Shown here: piece after piece, positions 23,876-34,109 of the stretch
How positions within the stretch are numbered: position 1 is the first letter of the stretch
Layout of the letters: each line of letters starts with the position of its first letter
NCBI GenBank assembly: GCA_026261815.1
Contig: JAMPIT010000174.1
Coordinates: 682,001-746,000, forward strand
DNA length: 64,000 nt
Origin: Monarcha castaneiventris obscurior
Lineage: Eukaryota; Chordata; Aves; Passeriformes; Monarchidae
Direction of reading: 5' to 3'
Notes under the pieces: generated by a model
What the model was told of the DNA's origin: nothing
The model's database searches: none
The model's input: the letters and a program-made list of their open reading frames with translations, nothing else
Position numbers and translations under genes: made by a program

Positions 23876-26579
23876 TCGGACATGAAACAGAAGTGGGAGG
23901 CGAGGTTATCGCAATGAGGGACTCAGAGACGAAACCACGGGAAACCTGGCTTCATTAGTTCTTTTGATCGTGGAAAAAGGTGTTTTTAATAATGACAGCT
24001 GAAAATCCGGCTCTTTTCTGCAGGCCTTGAAGGTCTCAGCAGTAGGAACGATACCGTGCATGGCTGCATCTTGGACAAAATTCAGAGTTGATGGCACTGG
24101 GAATAGAAGCAGGGAGGGAAGAGGAGCAGGTGTTGCTTCCAGTGTAAAAGAAAGTAACGTGCAGGGAAAAAATAACAGGCAGAGAAAAAAATCAGGAGGA
24201 TACACATAACAACAAATGGGTGACAACGAAGTAAGGAGAGAAAGAGGGAATGCAGAGAGAGAAAATAAAGAGGAAACAGCCCTGTCATCTTCGTCCTCAT
24301 GCTGGAGAGGGAGGGAACAAAGCCTTCTGCCCTGAGCCACACCCTGTGCAAGTGCATGACTGCAGTGAAGATCCCCAGGAGCCTGGGAAGCTGTTAATCA
24401 TTCAGTCCTTGACTTGTTGTTCTTTTCTAAGCATCTCTGCATTTAGGATTTGATCTGACCTCTTTTCTTCTTTTCTTTTTTTTGGGTGGATGATGATAAG
24501 GGAGGGAAATAGTCCTTCAGCTGCAAATAGCAGGTTTTGTCGTGCAGCTGGTTATCTGGGTTCACTGGGGAATATCTCCCTGTATCACTTCTCCGTGGGT
24601 CAGAAGGGTGTCGTGCTGGTTCCAAGACAAGGAAGAGCAGAAGACCATCTTGTGAACACTTTTCACCTTTGCAAGTGGGCCAAGTGCCGAATTCAGCACA
24701 GAATTCAGTAACCGAAGTGCTGTGGCACACATTTGTGTCCCAGCCGGCAGAAGCATGGGCCAATATGCCACGCTGCTGCTTTAGCACATCCACATGCATC
24801 TGGCAGAACAGCAATTTATGGAGGCTTAGCAGAGAAGATGGCTGTCCTGGTGTGGGATGCTGTGTGGCCACCTCAAATTCCAGATCAGCTTCATAATCCC
24901 TGTCATGCTCAGCAAGGTCAAGTGCACAGCAAGGGATTGTTATGGACTGGATAAAGATTCAGCACAGTTTTCCTTCACCAGCTCTTCTTTAGTATTAAAT
25001 AAACTGTCACCGTTGCTCTGGCTCTGTATATGTCCACAGGCAGGCTTCTCAAAAAACAAAAGTTGTCATGAGGCCAGAGCAACAGGAGCTGAACAGGAGC
25101 CGGAGGAAACTGTTCCAGCCAGAGGGAACTGTGTTGTGAGCTGGGCCCTCCCAGCAAGGCTTAGATTTAACCTGGGTACAGCCACCTTGAGACAGCAGAA
25201 GTGTGGCAAGTACAGTCCTGGTCAGCAGTCATCAGATGGTGCAGATGTGGGCTTCTGCCCAGAGTAGGGAGAGCAAATCATTAGGTTTGGAGGAGGAAGG
25301 GTAGGGGGATGAGTGACAGAGACCCCAGCAAAAGGCCCTGGGGCAGAGTGTGATGGAAGGCAGGGATTCATAGCCCAGGGCACAAAGAGAGCTGCCAGGC
25401 TGGTAATTCCAGGGCATTCTGCCAAAACTTTTGGGTACAACCTGGCCAGAAGCCCAGATGTTGAGAAAGCAGCCTGGAAAGTCAGGTGTTACCAAGCCCA
25501 TTAGCAGCCTGTGACTTTCTCCTTACTGGATTCCTCAAAAAGATTGCAGGACGCAACTAACCCAAATTTCCTAGGGAAGTCCCATCTCTCTCTTCAGATT
25601 CCCCTTCTCTCTTCCAGTAAGTGAAGAGGTACAGAAGGGGAATCCAGATCTTCTGAAACACCACAATTATGTCAGAGCTGTTCTTTCTCATCTTGCAGTG
25701 ACTCAGCCCAGTCAGGTGAAGACCAGGAAGGAAGCCAATAAACAAGGACAAGGTCCTTCTGGTGGTGGTTATCACAAAAACTGGGCCACACTGGCAAAAC
25801 TCAGCCAGCACAGTCTGCCTCCCCTATGCAATCCCAAGGGGAAAACCCCACAAAACACTATAAAATGTTTGCATGGTCCCAAACCACTGCTAAGTCTGTG
25901 GTGGCACTCTGCACAGACACACTTTTAACATCTCTTCCAAAAGTATAACTTTACTCTTGACCATGTTTTTTGAGTTGATTTTTATTTATTTGGTATTTGT
26001 TGCTGTTTTGAGATGCAAAGGCAAATTTTCAGCAACTTCCAGCTCGGGAAGCATGGCATTTGGACCAGCTTTCTCCTGCTGTTTTAGCAGGGAGCACAAT
26101 GCACACAGTATTTAATGAAGCTGCACAAGAGCAGTTAATTAATTACTCCTTGAAACACGGCTGGTCCACATTCCACTGAAGGAAAGTTACAAAGTCTAGA
26201 CAACCGGACCAAAGCTTACCTGAGCCGTTCTTCTAAGACATCCCTCCTTTTAATAGATTATCCCTACATTAGCTGTAGTTGAGACACGGGGGTGCTGTGT
26301 TCACAACAGGGGGGAAGAGGGCTCTACAATAACTGTTGATCAGTTTCTGGGGGAAGGCATGAAAAATTTGCACACAGGCTTTTTAGTAAAGTGCTTGATA
26401 CAGAGAAAGGAGCTGCAGAAACTGTGATTACAGAGAATTTACCTAACAGGGATAAACCCTAGAGTACTTCAAGTTCAGTAAAAGTGATGCCAGTGACATA
26501 TCCTGGGCCCCTCAACGACAAGGGTACGCAAGAAGAAAGGCAGCCTCTGTGTGCTCAGAGACTCTGCTCAGGGGATAAG
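23876..26579. other. Upstream flank of the CpG island, no gene recognised
   Basis: Moderate GC, low CpG. A 142-codon minus-strand frame (24443-24871), a 144-codon minus-strand frame (23906-24340) and a 136-codon plus-strand frame (24857-25267) show no recognised domain, signal or exon boundaries. I treat them as chance. No repeat recognised. Confidence 0.45.
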
Positions 26580-27111
26580 GGGCGGGAATTATACTGTTCC
26601 TACAGGTTCAGGAGCGTCCCCAGAACACCACCGGGATGCGACCGGTACCCCAAAGGCGTTAGGTGCAGACCTGTAGGCAGACCCTTTCCCGGCGATGCCG
26701 CCTCCCCTCTTGGCGCCGCGGAGGCCAAGCGCCGACCCCGGCCGCGGGCAGCGGCTGCCCAGAGGCAGCTCCCGGCAGCCCCGCCGCTCCCCGCTGTTCA
26801 CCCCAGGGGCCGGCTGGCGGCTGGGGCTCGGTGTCCCCAGCGCTGGAGCTGCCGCCCGGCCCGGCCCCAGTCCCCGGCGGGGCTCGGAGCGCCCCCGGTT
26901 CTCCGGGAGCACTCGGCCCCACGGACGGCCCCGCTTCGCCGAGCCGGCTCTGCCTGGCTGGCGGGCAAAACAAAGCGGAGACAGGGAAAGGAAAACGGGG
27001 AGAAAGTGCCGCTCCTGCCGCCTCCCAGCCCTCTGCCTGGATCTCCCTGTATGAGACAGCGCTGCGAGCAGATCCTGACCGGGGGCAGGGGGTGGAGAGA
27101 GGAGGAGGACG

Positions 27112-27152
27112 GACAGAGAGAGGGAGGGAGAAAGGGAGGGAGGGAAGGAGGG
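27112..27152 (+). other. GA-rich tract with G-quadruplex potential
   Basis: At least four GGG runs separated by short A or GA spacers (GGGAGGGAGAAAGGGAGGG, continuing to 27152) satisfy the usual G-quadruplex pattern on the plus strand. It sits just upstream of the proposed first exon, inside the CpG island, where such tracts are common near transcription starts. Confidence 0.6.
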
Positions 27153-27325
27153 ACGAACGGGAGCCTCTCGCCTTCCCTGGGCTGTTTTTTTTCAGTTTCC
27201 TGTCTCGCATTGTGCTCACAGCGGATATGTGCTGCGCCTACAGGTGTGTCCCCTCCTCGCAGCTTTCCCCCGGCTCCCAAGCGTAGGCTCTGGCTGTCGG
27301 GGGGCGGCGGCGGATCGTGACCGCC

Positions 27326-27331
27326 ATGTGA
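27326..27331 (+). other. Start-stop upstream ORF (ATG followed at once by TGA)
   Basis: GACCGCCATGTGATG gives an ATG in good initiation context (G at -3) with the very next codon TGA. The A of TGA is also the first base of a second ATG at 27331. Start-stop elements are known to stall initiating or terminating ribosomes and to lower downstream translation. Its importance here depends on it lying inside the transcript, which is inferred from the donor downstream. Confidence 0.45.
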
Positions 27332-27490
27332 TGATTATTTCTCTTGGGGCGGTTTCTCTCTCCTCTCGCTCTCTGCCTCCTCCTCCCTCTCTCCCCGCCG
27401 CTCTCGTCCTTCCTCTCGGAGGTGGCCGCAGCCGCTGCCGCCTTCGCGCTGACTCCGGCTGCGGTGGCGGCGGCGGGGCCCGCCGGGAGC

Positions 27491-27517
27491 ATGGGCGGCC
27501 GCCGGGGGCTGCCGTAG
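27491..27517 (+). other. Short uORF, eight codons (MGGRRGLP)
   Basis: The ATG at 27491 has A at -3 and G at +4, a strong context, and stops at TAG 27515-27517. It lies in the proposed first exon, 119 bases before the donor. A uORF this short in strong context would be expected to reduce translation of the main frame unless reinitiation occurs. Real only if the transcript starts upstream of it. Confidence 0.4.
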
Positions 27518-27636
27518 CGCCTCTGTCCAGCCCACCGCCACCCAGCCCGGGCCGCCGGGGCCGCCGCTGCCGCTCGGGCAGCTCGGACGGTCCGTGCCCG
27601 CGGGCTCGCTCCCGCCGGCGCCTGCACCTGTTGAAG

Positions 27637-27642
27637 GTAACG
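27637..27642 (+). other. Splice donor site (AAG|GTAACG)
   Basis: The exon-side AAG and intron-side GTAACG fit the consensus MAG|GTRAGT at most positions, with the fifth base C in place of G. It is placed after a GC-rich stretch and followed by a long repeat-bearing, gene-poor region, as expected for a first intron. Confidence 0.5.
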
Positions 27643-28190
27643 CAGCCCCAGCCCTGCCGCCGCGCACCGCGGGATGGGGCGCCCAGGGGAGGGGGGAGGC
27701 GGATTCCGCGGCGACTTCCCCCGGTCTCCCCCAGCTCGGGAGCTGCTGAATCGCGGGTAGAGCAGCTTCTCTCCTCCTCGGCTGCGGGGCCAGGGCCGGG
27801 GGCCGGGGGTAGGCGGCGGGGCCCGGGGCGGAGGGGGCTCTCTACCGCGCTGCCCGCGACCAGATGGTTTTGGTTAAGGGGCTCCCGGGCGGCGGCTCCG
27901 GACTCGGAGCGCCTTTCCCAGCCGCCGTGCAGGGCGGGGAGTGGGGGAGGCGCGGGGAGTCGGCTCCTCCCGACCGGCAGCCGGGGAGCGCCGGTGTCCG
28001 GCGAGCTCCCTCCGCCCCGCTCGATGAGGCTGGCTGCTTTTCCTAGGAGTTTCGCAACCCCGAAGCGGCCAGGGTCAGCAGCCCCGGTGTCGCGGCTGGC
28101 CCTGGCCCGGCGCCGACCCCGCGCTCCTCCTGCGCACCGCCGACTCGGGAACTCGTCTGGGATTTTCCGGCAAACGCGTTTTGTCTCTTT

Positions 28191-29847
28191 ACAGAGGCAG
28201 CTTTAAACTTTCTTTTCAAACTGTTAATTAGATACACTGTACTTTGCTCATGTTCCGTGCGGGCGAATGGGAGTGCGAGGCTGGAAAGGCTTGTGACTCA
28301 AGGCTTAGTTATTCGGGAGGTGCAGACCATCTTTGCGTGCCGCTTCCAGATGGGCTGTACCTGTAATTTGTTACTTTGCCTTCCCCGAGACTTCGTCGGT
28401 CTTGGTGACACCGGGAAGCAGAAGGGATCTGTAACAGTTTGGGTCCTTTCGCGGTAAATCAGACACTCGGTTGAATATACCGGAGGAAGGAGGAAGTGTA
28501 AGTTTATCGCCTCTCTGGAAATCTGATGGAAAATAGCATTGCTTTTGTCCACGAGTTACGACACTATGGTCCTGTCCCTATCGCTGAGCTCATCATCAAA
28601 TGATAACTTGCTCGTGAGGGAACTTATGCTTTTGTAACGAAGGCTGTTACCTTGAATGTGATGATTAGTGTATTGAACACCAGAGGGAACTCTGAATAGG
28701 TAATTCATTCGAGGGAGGTATATGCTTATTTTACTGTTTATGTTCTCATTACAATGGAATCTAGGAGGAAGCAAAGGTTGGTAAGTAATAGGCTGCTGGT
28801 ATGTACCTAGGATTGACTTCAGTTTTCTTTGCAGTTCTTTTCAGAAGACGTCAACCCTAAACCTGGGCTGAAAAATCTCTTTTTATTTTTTCTTTTGTTT
28901 TGTTTTTTCCCCCAAAGCTTGAAATATTCAACTGATCTTGCAGGAGCAGGGTTGTGTACCATGCTGTAGGCAAATCAGTTGGGAGACCTGTTCACTGTTT
29001 GCTAGGGAGTGAGTTTATGCATGCATGTTGGGCTGACGCTTAATGCCCCGCCTGCCTTTCGGGTTGTGAGACAGATCCAGCACACTTGGGTACGGGGGCT
29101 GCCGCCTGCAATCGATATGCCAGAATAGAACACTCTTCCAGCCAAAACAAAAGGGAGGAAGTCTACTTCCAAGCCTAGCATGGCTTGTCCTCCTTACCTA
29201 GAATACTTGTGGATCTAAAGCCTAGCCTGGTTGCTGTGAAGTAGAAAATAGTCTTTCTTAAAATGTATGACTTAAACGAATACAGAAAGTAAATGGTATT
29301 AGTGTTTGGGAAAGGAGTTTGAATGGTGGCTTCTGGTACCAAAGGCTGTTTAAATCACCTGAGATTATTGTAAGAAGCTAGGGTTGACCCATGAAAATGT
29401 GACACTGTATTTTGTAGTAACATGAACCCCCAAAATGTGCAACTGAAGCTTTGGATGCTTGTGATAGTCTGTTACAACAGTGTTGATAACCAGGCTTCTT
29501 TGATACTCCTGGATTGTCAACAACATGGGAAGGATAGCACAGTAAATACACTTGTGACTCTGATTTATGCTCCAGAAGCTGACGCATTCAGCTGTTCATC
29601 CTGTCTCGTTGCCAGAGGTTACTCTGCCATTCAGGTTTGTTTTCTATTGAACTTTGAATCTACCAGAGTTTACAAACAGGCATATGATTGTAAACTGTAT
29701 GTTATGGCTGTTTATATTAGTGTGTGATGTTGTGAAGTCTGATAGCATGGATGGATCTCCTTTATACCTCTGTGTTGTGACAGAGGGGCAAGGCAAACAG
29801 TTGGGGTCAGCTGAATCGAGCTGCAGTTGTGAACCATAGCCCATAAG
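28191..29847. other. First part of the presumed long intron
   Basis: CpG density falls quickly past 28190. I see no exon, RNA gene or clear repeat before the LTR. A T-rich low-complexity tract sits at 28880-28915. A GTAAGT word at 28783 has no acceptor-exon context upstream. Confidence 0.45.
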
Positions 29848-30242
29848 TGTGGAGGGCTGTGAGCCTTTGACTCAGGAGTCCTCAGCACTCCCTTGGAGGA
29901 GAGAAGCCTCAGAGGTAAGGACTCAGAGGTAAGAAACCTCTCTCTAGGTTACAATGACAAAGTGAACCACCCCCAGCATGTCTTGTTTCGCTATGGTAAT
30001 ACCTTGTATCCAGTTGGTAAGTTGGGTTCTACCCCACCTCCTGCCTTTACCGTGAAAAGGCCCTGGATCTGCCCTGAATCAGGGAGCTGCTGTCCGTGGG
30101 CTCCCCGGGTCTGCCCTGAATCAGGGAGCTGCTGTCCCTGGGCTCCCCTTCACAGGGACTGCTGGACAATAAAGCTCCTCTGTGGCACTGCCACACACGG
30201 CTCCTGTCTCTCTGTCCCCGAGTTTGCCTCGGGTGATCTCCA
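29848..30242 (+). mobile_element. Solo LTR-like element of an endogenous retrovirus
   Basis: The 3' part has the layout of a retroviral LTR: the polyadenylation signal AATAAA at 30168-30173, then CTCCTCTGTGGCACTGCC and a short pyrimidine-rich end (TCCTGTCTCTCTGTCCCC) with a TCTCCA terminus near 30242. The proposed start, TGTGGAGGGCTG at 29848, gives TG...CA ends. The flanks CATAAG and CAAAGA are only roughly alike, so the target-site duplication is doubtful and the left edge may be wrong. A tandem duplication inside it is listed separately. No internal retroviral genes follow. Confidence 0.5.
30068..30148 (+). repeat. Two-copy tandem repeat, 42-base period
   Basis: A 39-base unit beginning TCTGCCCTGAATCAGGGAGC occurs at 30068-30106 and again at 30110-30148 with a single difference (CCG versus CCC). 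The near-identity means the duplication is young compared with the surrounding LTR sequence, or was part of the parent LTR, as enhancer duplications in LTRs often are. Confidence 0.85.
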
Positions 30243-32911
30243 CAAAGAGCTGAATCACAAGAGCTGGAATCACTTGTAGCTGAGAAATGGCTACACTTGC
30301 TGAGATCACCGCTGTGCAGGGAGGCTGCCTTGGCCCCTAGAAGAGTTGTTCTTTGCAGGACACTTTCTAGGAAGGTCCTGGTTTCTGGTGCCTGACCAGC
30401 ACCAGACTTGCCTGTGATGCATAAGCACCTACATTCTTTTGAAATGGTAGATGTGAGTCCAGTGAACTACCTTGTACGAGGACGTGGTGGGCAGTGGTAG
30501 CAGCGAGGCAGCTCTGCACGAGGACAGGGTGTGTGACCTTGGCAGTTTGGTCACAGCACATGGGGTTCTGGGTTTCAGAAGGATGTAATAGATGGTGCAC
30601 CTGAACAGCTCTCTCTTCCTCTCCTCCTTTGTCCATTCTAGGAATTAGAAAGTGATCCACGTTTTTTGTTCTTTTATCTAAGTCTTGCTTTGTTTGTCTG
30701 ACTTGAAGACTTGTTACATAAAATATCCTCACTAAGAGCACGGCCTTATTCTGCCTGAATTTCCTATGGATTATGTTGGAAGTTGGATAAAGGCTTTGTA
30801 TAGCTTTACAAAACTGGGAGTTGTTTGCCTTGTATGCAGAAGCTCACTAAGGACAAATTAGATTTTGAAGGGAGACCTCTTCATGAATGCCTATTAAGAA
30901 CAAAAAAGTCCCACCTACTTGTTGCTAACGGGTTTGGATTCTGTCTCAGATTTGAGAAAATTGTTTGCACATTTATTTATTTATTTTTATGAAGATGTAA
31001 TGCTAAGCATTTGTAGTTTTGTAATGGCTATAATTTGGAAATTTTCATATACTTTTAAATTATTTGTTGTATGAAGCACTGAATGAAGATATTTGTTACA
31101 CTAGTGTCACATTCAGAATATTGAATTACAATTGTAAAATTAAGGTAACAAGCTTAAATTGGGGTTTGCAACTTTAAGCTCTTGCCAGCAAGCAGTTAAT
31201 GGCAACATTAACTGCTAGAAAAGTAATTGCTACCGTTCTTTTACTGTCATTTTGTTCTCACTCTCCTCCAGTCAGCCTGTTCCACAGAGATATCATGAAT
31301 ATTCACCGAAATAGCTTGGCATTGTCACTTATGCAATTTCTCATCATATTCAATGTGTTGATGAGCTAATGTGCACTTGATTAAATGTACTTGATTTATG
31401 CAAACAAAAACTCTGGGTGCTTCTTGAAGTAAAGTTAGCACCTGCACAGCTATTAGTGAGATGAGAGTCTAAATAATTAAGATGGAACTAAGTAAACAAA
31501 CAACCTCGATGTGGTATTCCTCCTACTTGTTCACCTTTATCTTTTTGTTCAACTCAGTAGCGGATATTTATTCTGGCTTTTCTTGCAGGTTTTCTTATGC
31601 ACCATAGGAAATTGTTAAGCTCAGCTTATAGTGGAGGGTCTCTTTAAATGGCTAATACTAGGAAAAGAAAATCCCAAACAAACAAGAAAAAGAGTATTAT
31701 TAGCTGTAATAAGACTGGGGTAACTAGGATTAGTGGAGTATTACTTAAAGAGTTTTGTTTAAGTATGGGTCTAACTTGGATTTGACATTGGTCAGCTAAT
31801 CTTTGTTGAAAATAAAATAAAATTACATAGCCTGAGTAAGTCATTGAGGGGGTGTCTGTTATAACAAAAGCCAGTATTTGGATAGTAAGTGGTTTAACCT
31901 CTATTTTTTTAATTGATCAAACACATGTAGAAGTAAGGAGTTGAAAATAGACATTTTATTTGACCATCAGTGTCTTAATGGTACAAAAAGCTCTCTAACT
32001 GTCTATAAAACCTCTCAAAACTGGCTACAAAAAGAGGCCATGGAGTCCTTGCCCCTGGAGGAAGCAGAGGACGGATGGAGGAGGGAGAGGACACATGCTT
32101 GCCCAAGCCCTGGAGCAACCAGACAAACTGGAAAGCTGTTCAGGGGATCTTGTGGATCTGGGGCTTACTTTCTTTAGGCAGATAGTAATTTAGTTATCTG
32201 TTAAAATCAAGTATTTCTGTTTCTGTCTCTGAAGTTGAATCTCTGGAAATACATAACTTTTGGATCTCTTTGAGTTTCCGTCTCAGGGGCTTATGGAAAG
32301 AATTACTTGTTGTCATAATGTCTAAAAGTGTCTGTGCTTAATAAATGTTACTAATGATTATTAAAAAAATCTTGGAGTCAATGTGATGGTCAGCCCCTGC
32401 TCAACTGCTCAGCCTGACACTACTGTAACATGGGACAGAGTTTACTCCCAGGAATGTGTCAGCAGAGTTGTGGTCACCAGCCACGTGCTTGTTGAGATGC
32501 TTGGTTTCTCTTTGGAATTCAGCTTCTGGGAGCTGGCGCCAGCACGGATTGATGATTAGCACCATGACGAGTTCCCCAGGCTCATCAGCCTCACCACTCA
32601 TCGGTGGACAGAGTCCACTTGGCACCTGAATCACTGCAACCTTGCTCCACCTTAGTAGTTAGCTTCCAAGTTTCTGCCTTTATAGCTTCACTTTCAACAT
32701 GGCCCAGTCAAAAAGATTTGTAATCCTGAAAACAAGTGAATTTAGTAGTTTTGATTTTTTCAATCAAAGTGTGTCTTCAAGAAGTTAGTTATCCAATTAA
32801 AACCTTATTCCTAGTGTTTCACTTGTTTTCTTGTTAACTGGCATCACTAGTTTATAGCCCAGGAGTAAAAAGTGAAGGCAATCAGTCTTACTGACTTACC
32901 TCTGTGCACAG
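30243..32911. other. Intronic non-coding DNA
   Basis: No exon recognised. An ATTT repeat lies at 30970-30988, and an enhancer-like block at 31281-31412 is listed separately. A 124-codon minus-strand frame at 30367-30741 has no recognisable domain. Confidence 0.45.
31281..31412. promoter_or_regulatory. Possible enhancer block with POU and homeodomain-type words
   Basis: About 130 bases of repeat-free, mixed-composition sequence carrying ATGCAATTTC, ATGAATATTCA, GATGAGCTAATG, TTGATTAAATG and TTTATGCAAACAAAAAC (POU octamer-like next to a FOX-like core). The pattern resembles deeply conserved enhancers near developmental genes. Inference from motif content only. Confidence 0.25.
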
Positions 32912-34109
32912 CAAGATCATGGCACAGATCCTTCTGGGAGCTATGTGAAAGCATATGGAAAAGAAGGAGGTGGTTTGTGACACGCAAAATGGCTTCAACA
33001 CAGGCAAACTTTGCCTGACAAATTTGATGGCCTTCTATGAGCTGGGTTACTGTTGGTGGATAAAGGAAGAGCAATCAATGTCATCGACGTAGACTTGTGT
33101 AAAGAGTTTGACATTATCCCTTATGGTATAGTTGTCAAAACTGGAGAGACATGGATTTGATAGATGGACTGCTGGATGTTGCAGTGAATGGCATGATGTC
33201 AAAGTGGAGACCAGTGGCAAGTGATGTTCCTCAGCTATTGAAACCAGCACTTTTTAACATCTTTGTTGGTGACACGGACAGTGGGATTGAGTGCACCCTC
33301 AGAAAGTTTGCCAGTGACACCAAGCTGTGTGGTGCAGTTGACACACTGGAGGGAAACAATGCCATCCTGAGGAACTTGGACAGGCTTGAGAGGTGGGCCT
33401 CTGCAAACCTGAAGTTCAACAAGGCCAAGTGCAGGGTCCTGCCCTTGGGTTGAGGAAATCCCAAGCACAAACACAGGCTGGGTGGAGAATAAATTGAGAG
33501 CAGCCCTGAGGAGAACCTGGGGGCTGTTGGTTAACAAGAAAGTCAACATGACCCAGCAATGCACACTCACAGCCCAGAAAGCCAGCTATATTCTGGGCTG
33601 CATCAAAGAAGTGTGGGCAGCAGGTTGACAGCAACATAAGAAGGTTGTGGAACTGTTGGAGCTAGTCCAGAGGAGGGCCATGAACATGATGTGTGGGCTG
33701 AAGCACCTCTCCTATGAAGACAAGCTGAGAGGGTTAGGGCTGTTCTGCCCGGAAAAAAGAAGGCTTCAGGATGGTCTAACTGGCTTTCCAGTACCTGAAG
33801 GGAACTTACAGGAAAGATAGGGCAAGACTATTTACAAAAGCATGTAGTGACAGGACAAGGGGGTATGGGTTCAAACTGAAAGAGAGTAGGTTAGATTAGA
33901 TATTTGGAAAAAATTCTCTAGTGTGAAGGTGGTGAGGCACTGGAACATGTTGCCCAGGGAAGCTGTGAGTGCCCCATCCCTGGACATGTTCAAGGCCAGG
34001 TTGGATGGGGCTTTGAGCAACGTGGTCTAGTGGAAAGTATCCGGGCGTGCTGGAATGAGATGTTCTTTGAGGTCCCTTTCAACCCAAACCTTTCTATGAT
34101 TCTATGATT
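32912..34109 (+). mobile_element. CR1 LINE, 5'-truncated, about 1.2 kb
   Basis: Begins in the reverse transcriptase (GATCATGGCACAGATCCTTC near 32915) and runs to the CR1 terminus TTCTATGATTCTATGAT at about 34109. A plus-strand frame at 33151-33453 holds the palm-domain segment PALFNIFVGDTDSGIECTL and FASDTKLCG, where the catalytic FADD has lost one aspartate. Earlier and later parts are broken by frameshifts and stops. The 3' UTR order (GTGAGGCACTGGAACATGTT, GTCCCTTTCAACCC) is complete. An inactive copy, the longest LINE in the window. Confidence 0.95.

Larger units (their letters stand above)
27196..27636 (+). other. Probable first exon (mostly 5' UTR) of an unidentified gene
   Basis: The 3' border is the donor TTGAAG|GTAACG, with GT at 27637-27638, a good fit to the vertebrate consensus. 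The start is not visible and is set here only as a working limit. Within it lie a start-stop element (ATG 27326, TGA 27329), an overlapping longer frame from ATG 27331, and an eight-codon uORF at 27491-27517 in strong context. No known protein N-terminus is recognisable, so I infer a mainly untranslated exon whose main coding start lies in a downstream exon, probably beyond this window. Gene identity unknown. Confidence 0.5.
26580..28190 (+). promoter_or_regulatory. CpG island promoter
   Basis: About 1.6 kb of very GC-rich sequence with frequent CpG, bounded on both sides by ordinary CpG-depleted DNA. GC-box-like words occur (GGGGCGGGAA at about 26579). I found no convincing TATA box, which fits a dispersed-start housekeeping or developmental promoter. 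A GA-rich, G-run tract at 27112-27152 and a CT-rich tract at 27355-27405 are typical of GC-rich 5' UTR regions. Direction is taken as plus because a good donor site (27636/27637) follows the CT-rich segment. An antisense transcript from the same island is possible and not excluded. Confidence 0.85.

Noticed and set aside
24443..24871. 142-codon minus-strand frame as a gene.
   Set aside because: No known domain, no exon borders, and overlapping frames on the opposite strand, so best explained by chance.
27326..27636. Naming the gene from its first exon.
   Set aside because: No protein or 5' UTR signature specific enough to identify a known gene, so any symbol would be a guess.
26484..28206. 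Long plus-strand frames (278 and 325 codons) and several minus-strand frames of 100-190 codons in the CpG island.
   Set aside because: GC-rich DNA has few stop codons, frames overlap on both strands and all are low-complexity Arg/Pro/Gly/Ser. No domain or known N-terminus is visible, and the 325-codon frame runs straight through a good splice donor.
33151..33570. Frames of 100-111 codons on both strands as host genes.
   Set aside because: They lie inside the CR1 at 32912-34109. The plus frame is reverse transcriptase and the minus frame is its shadow.
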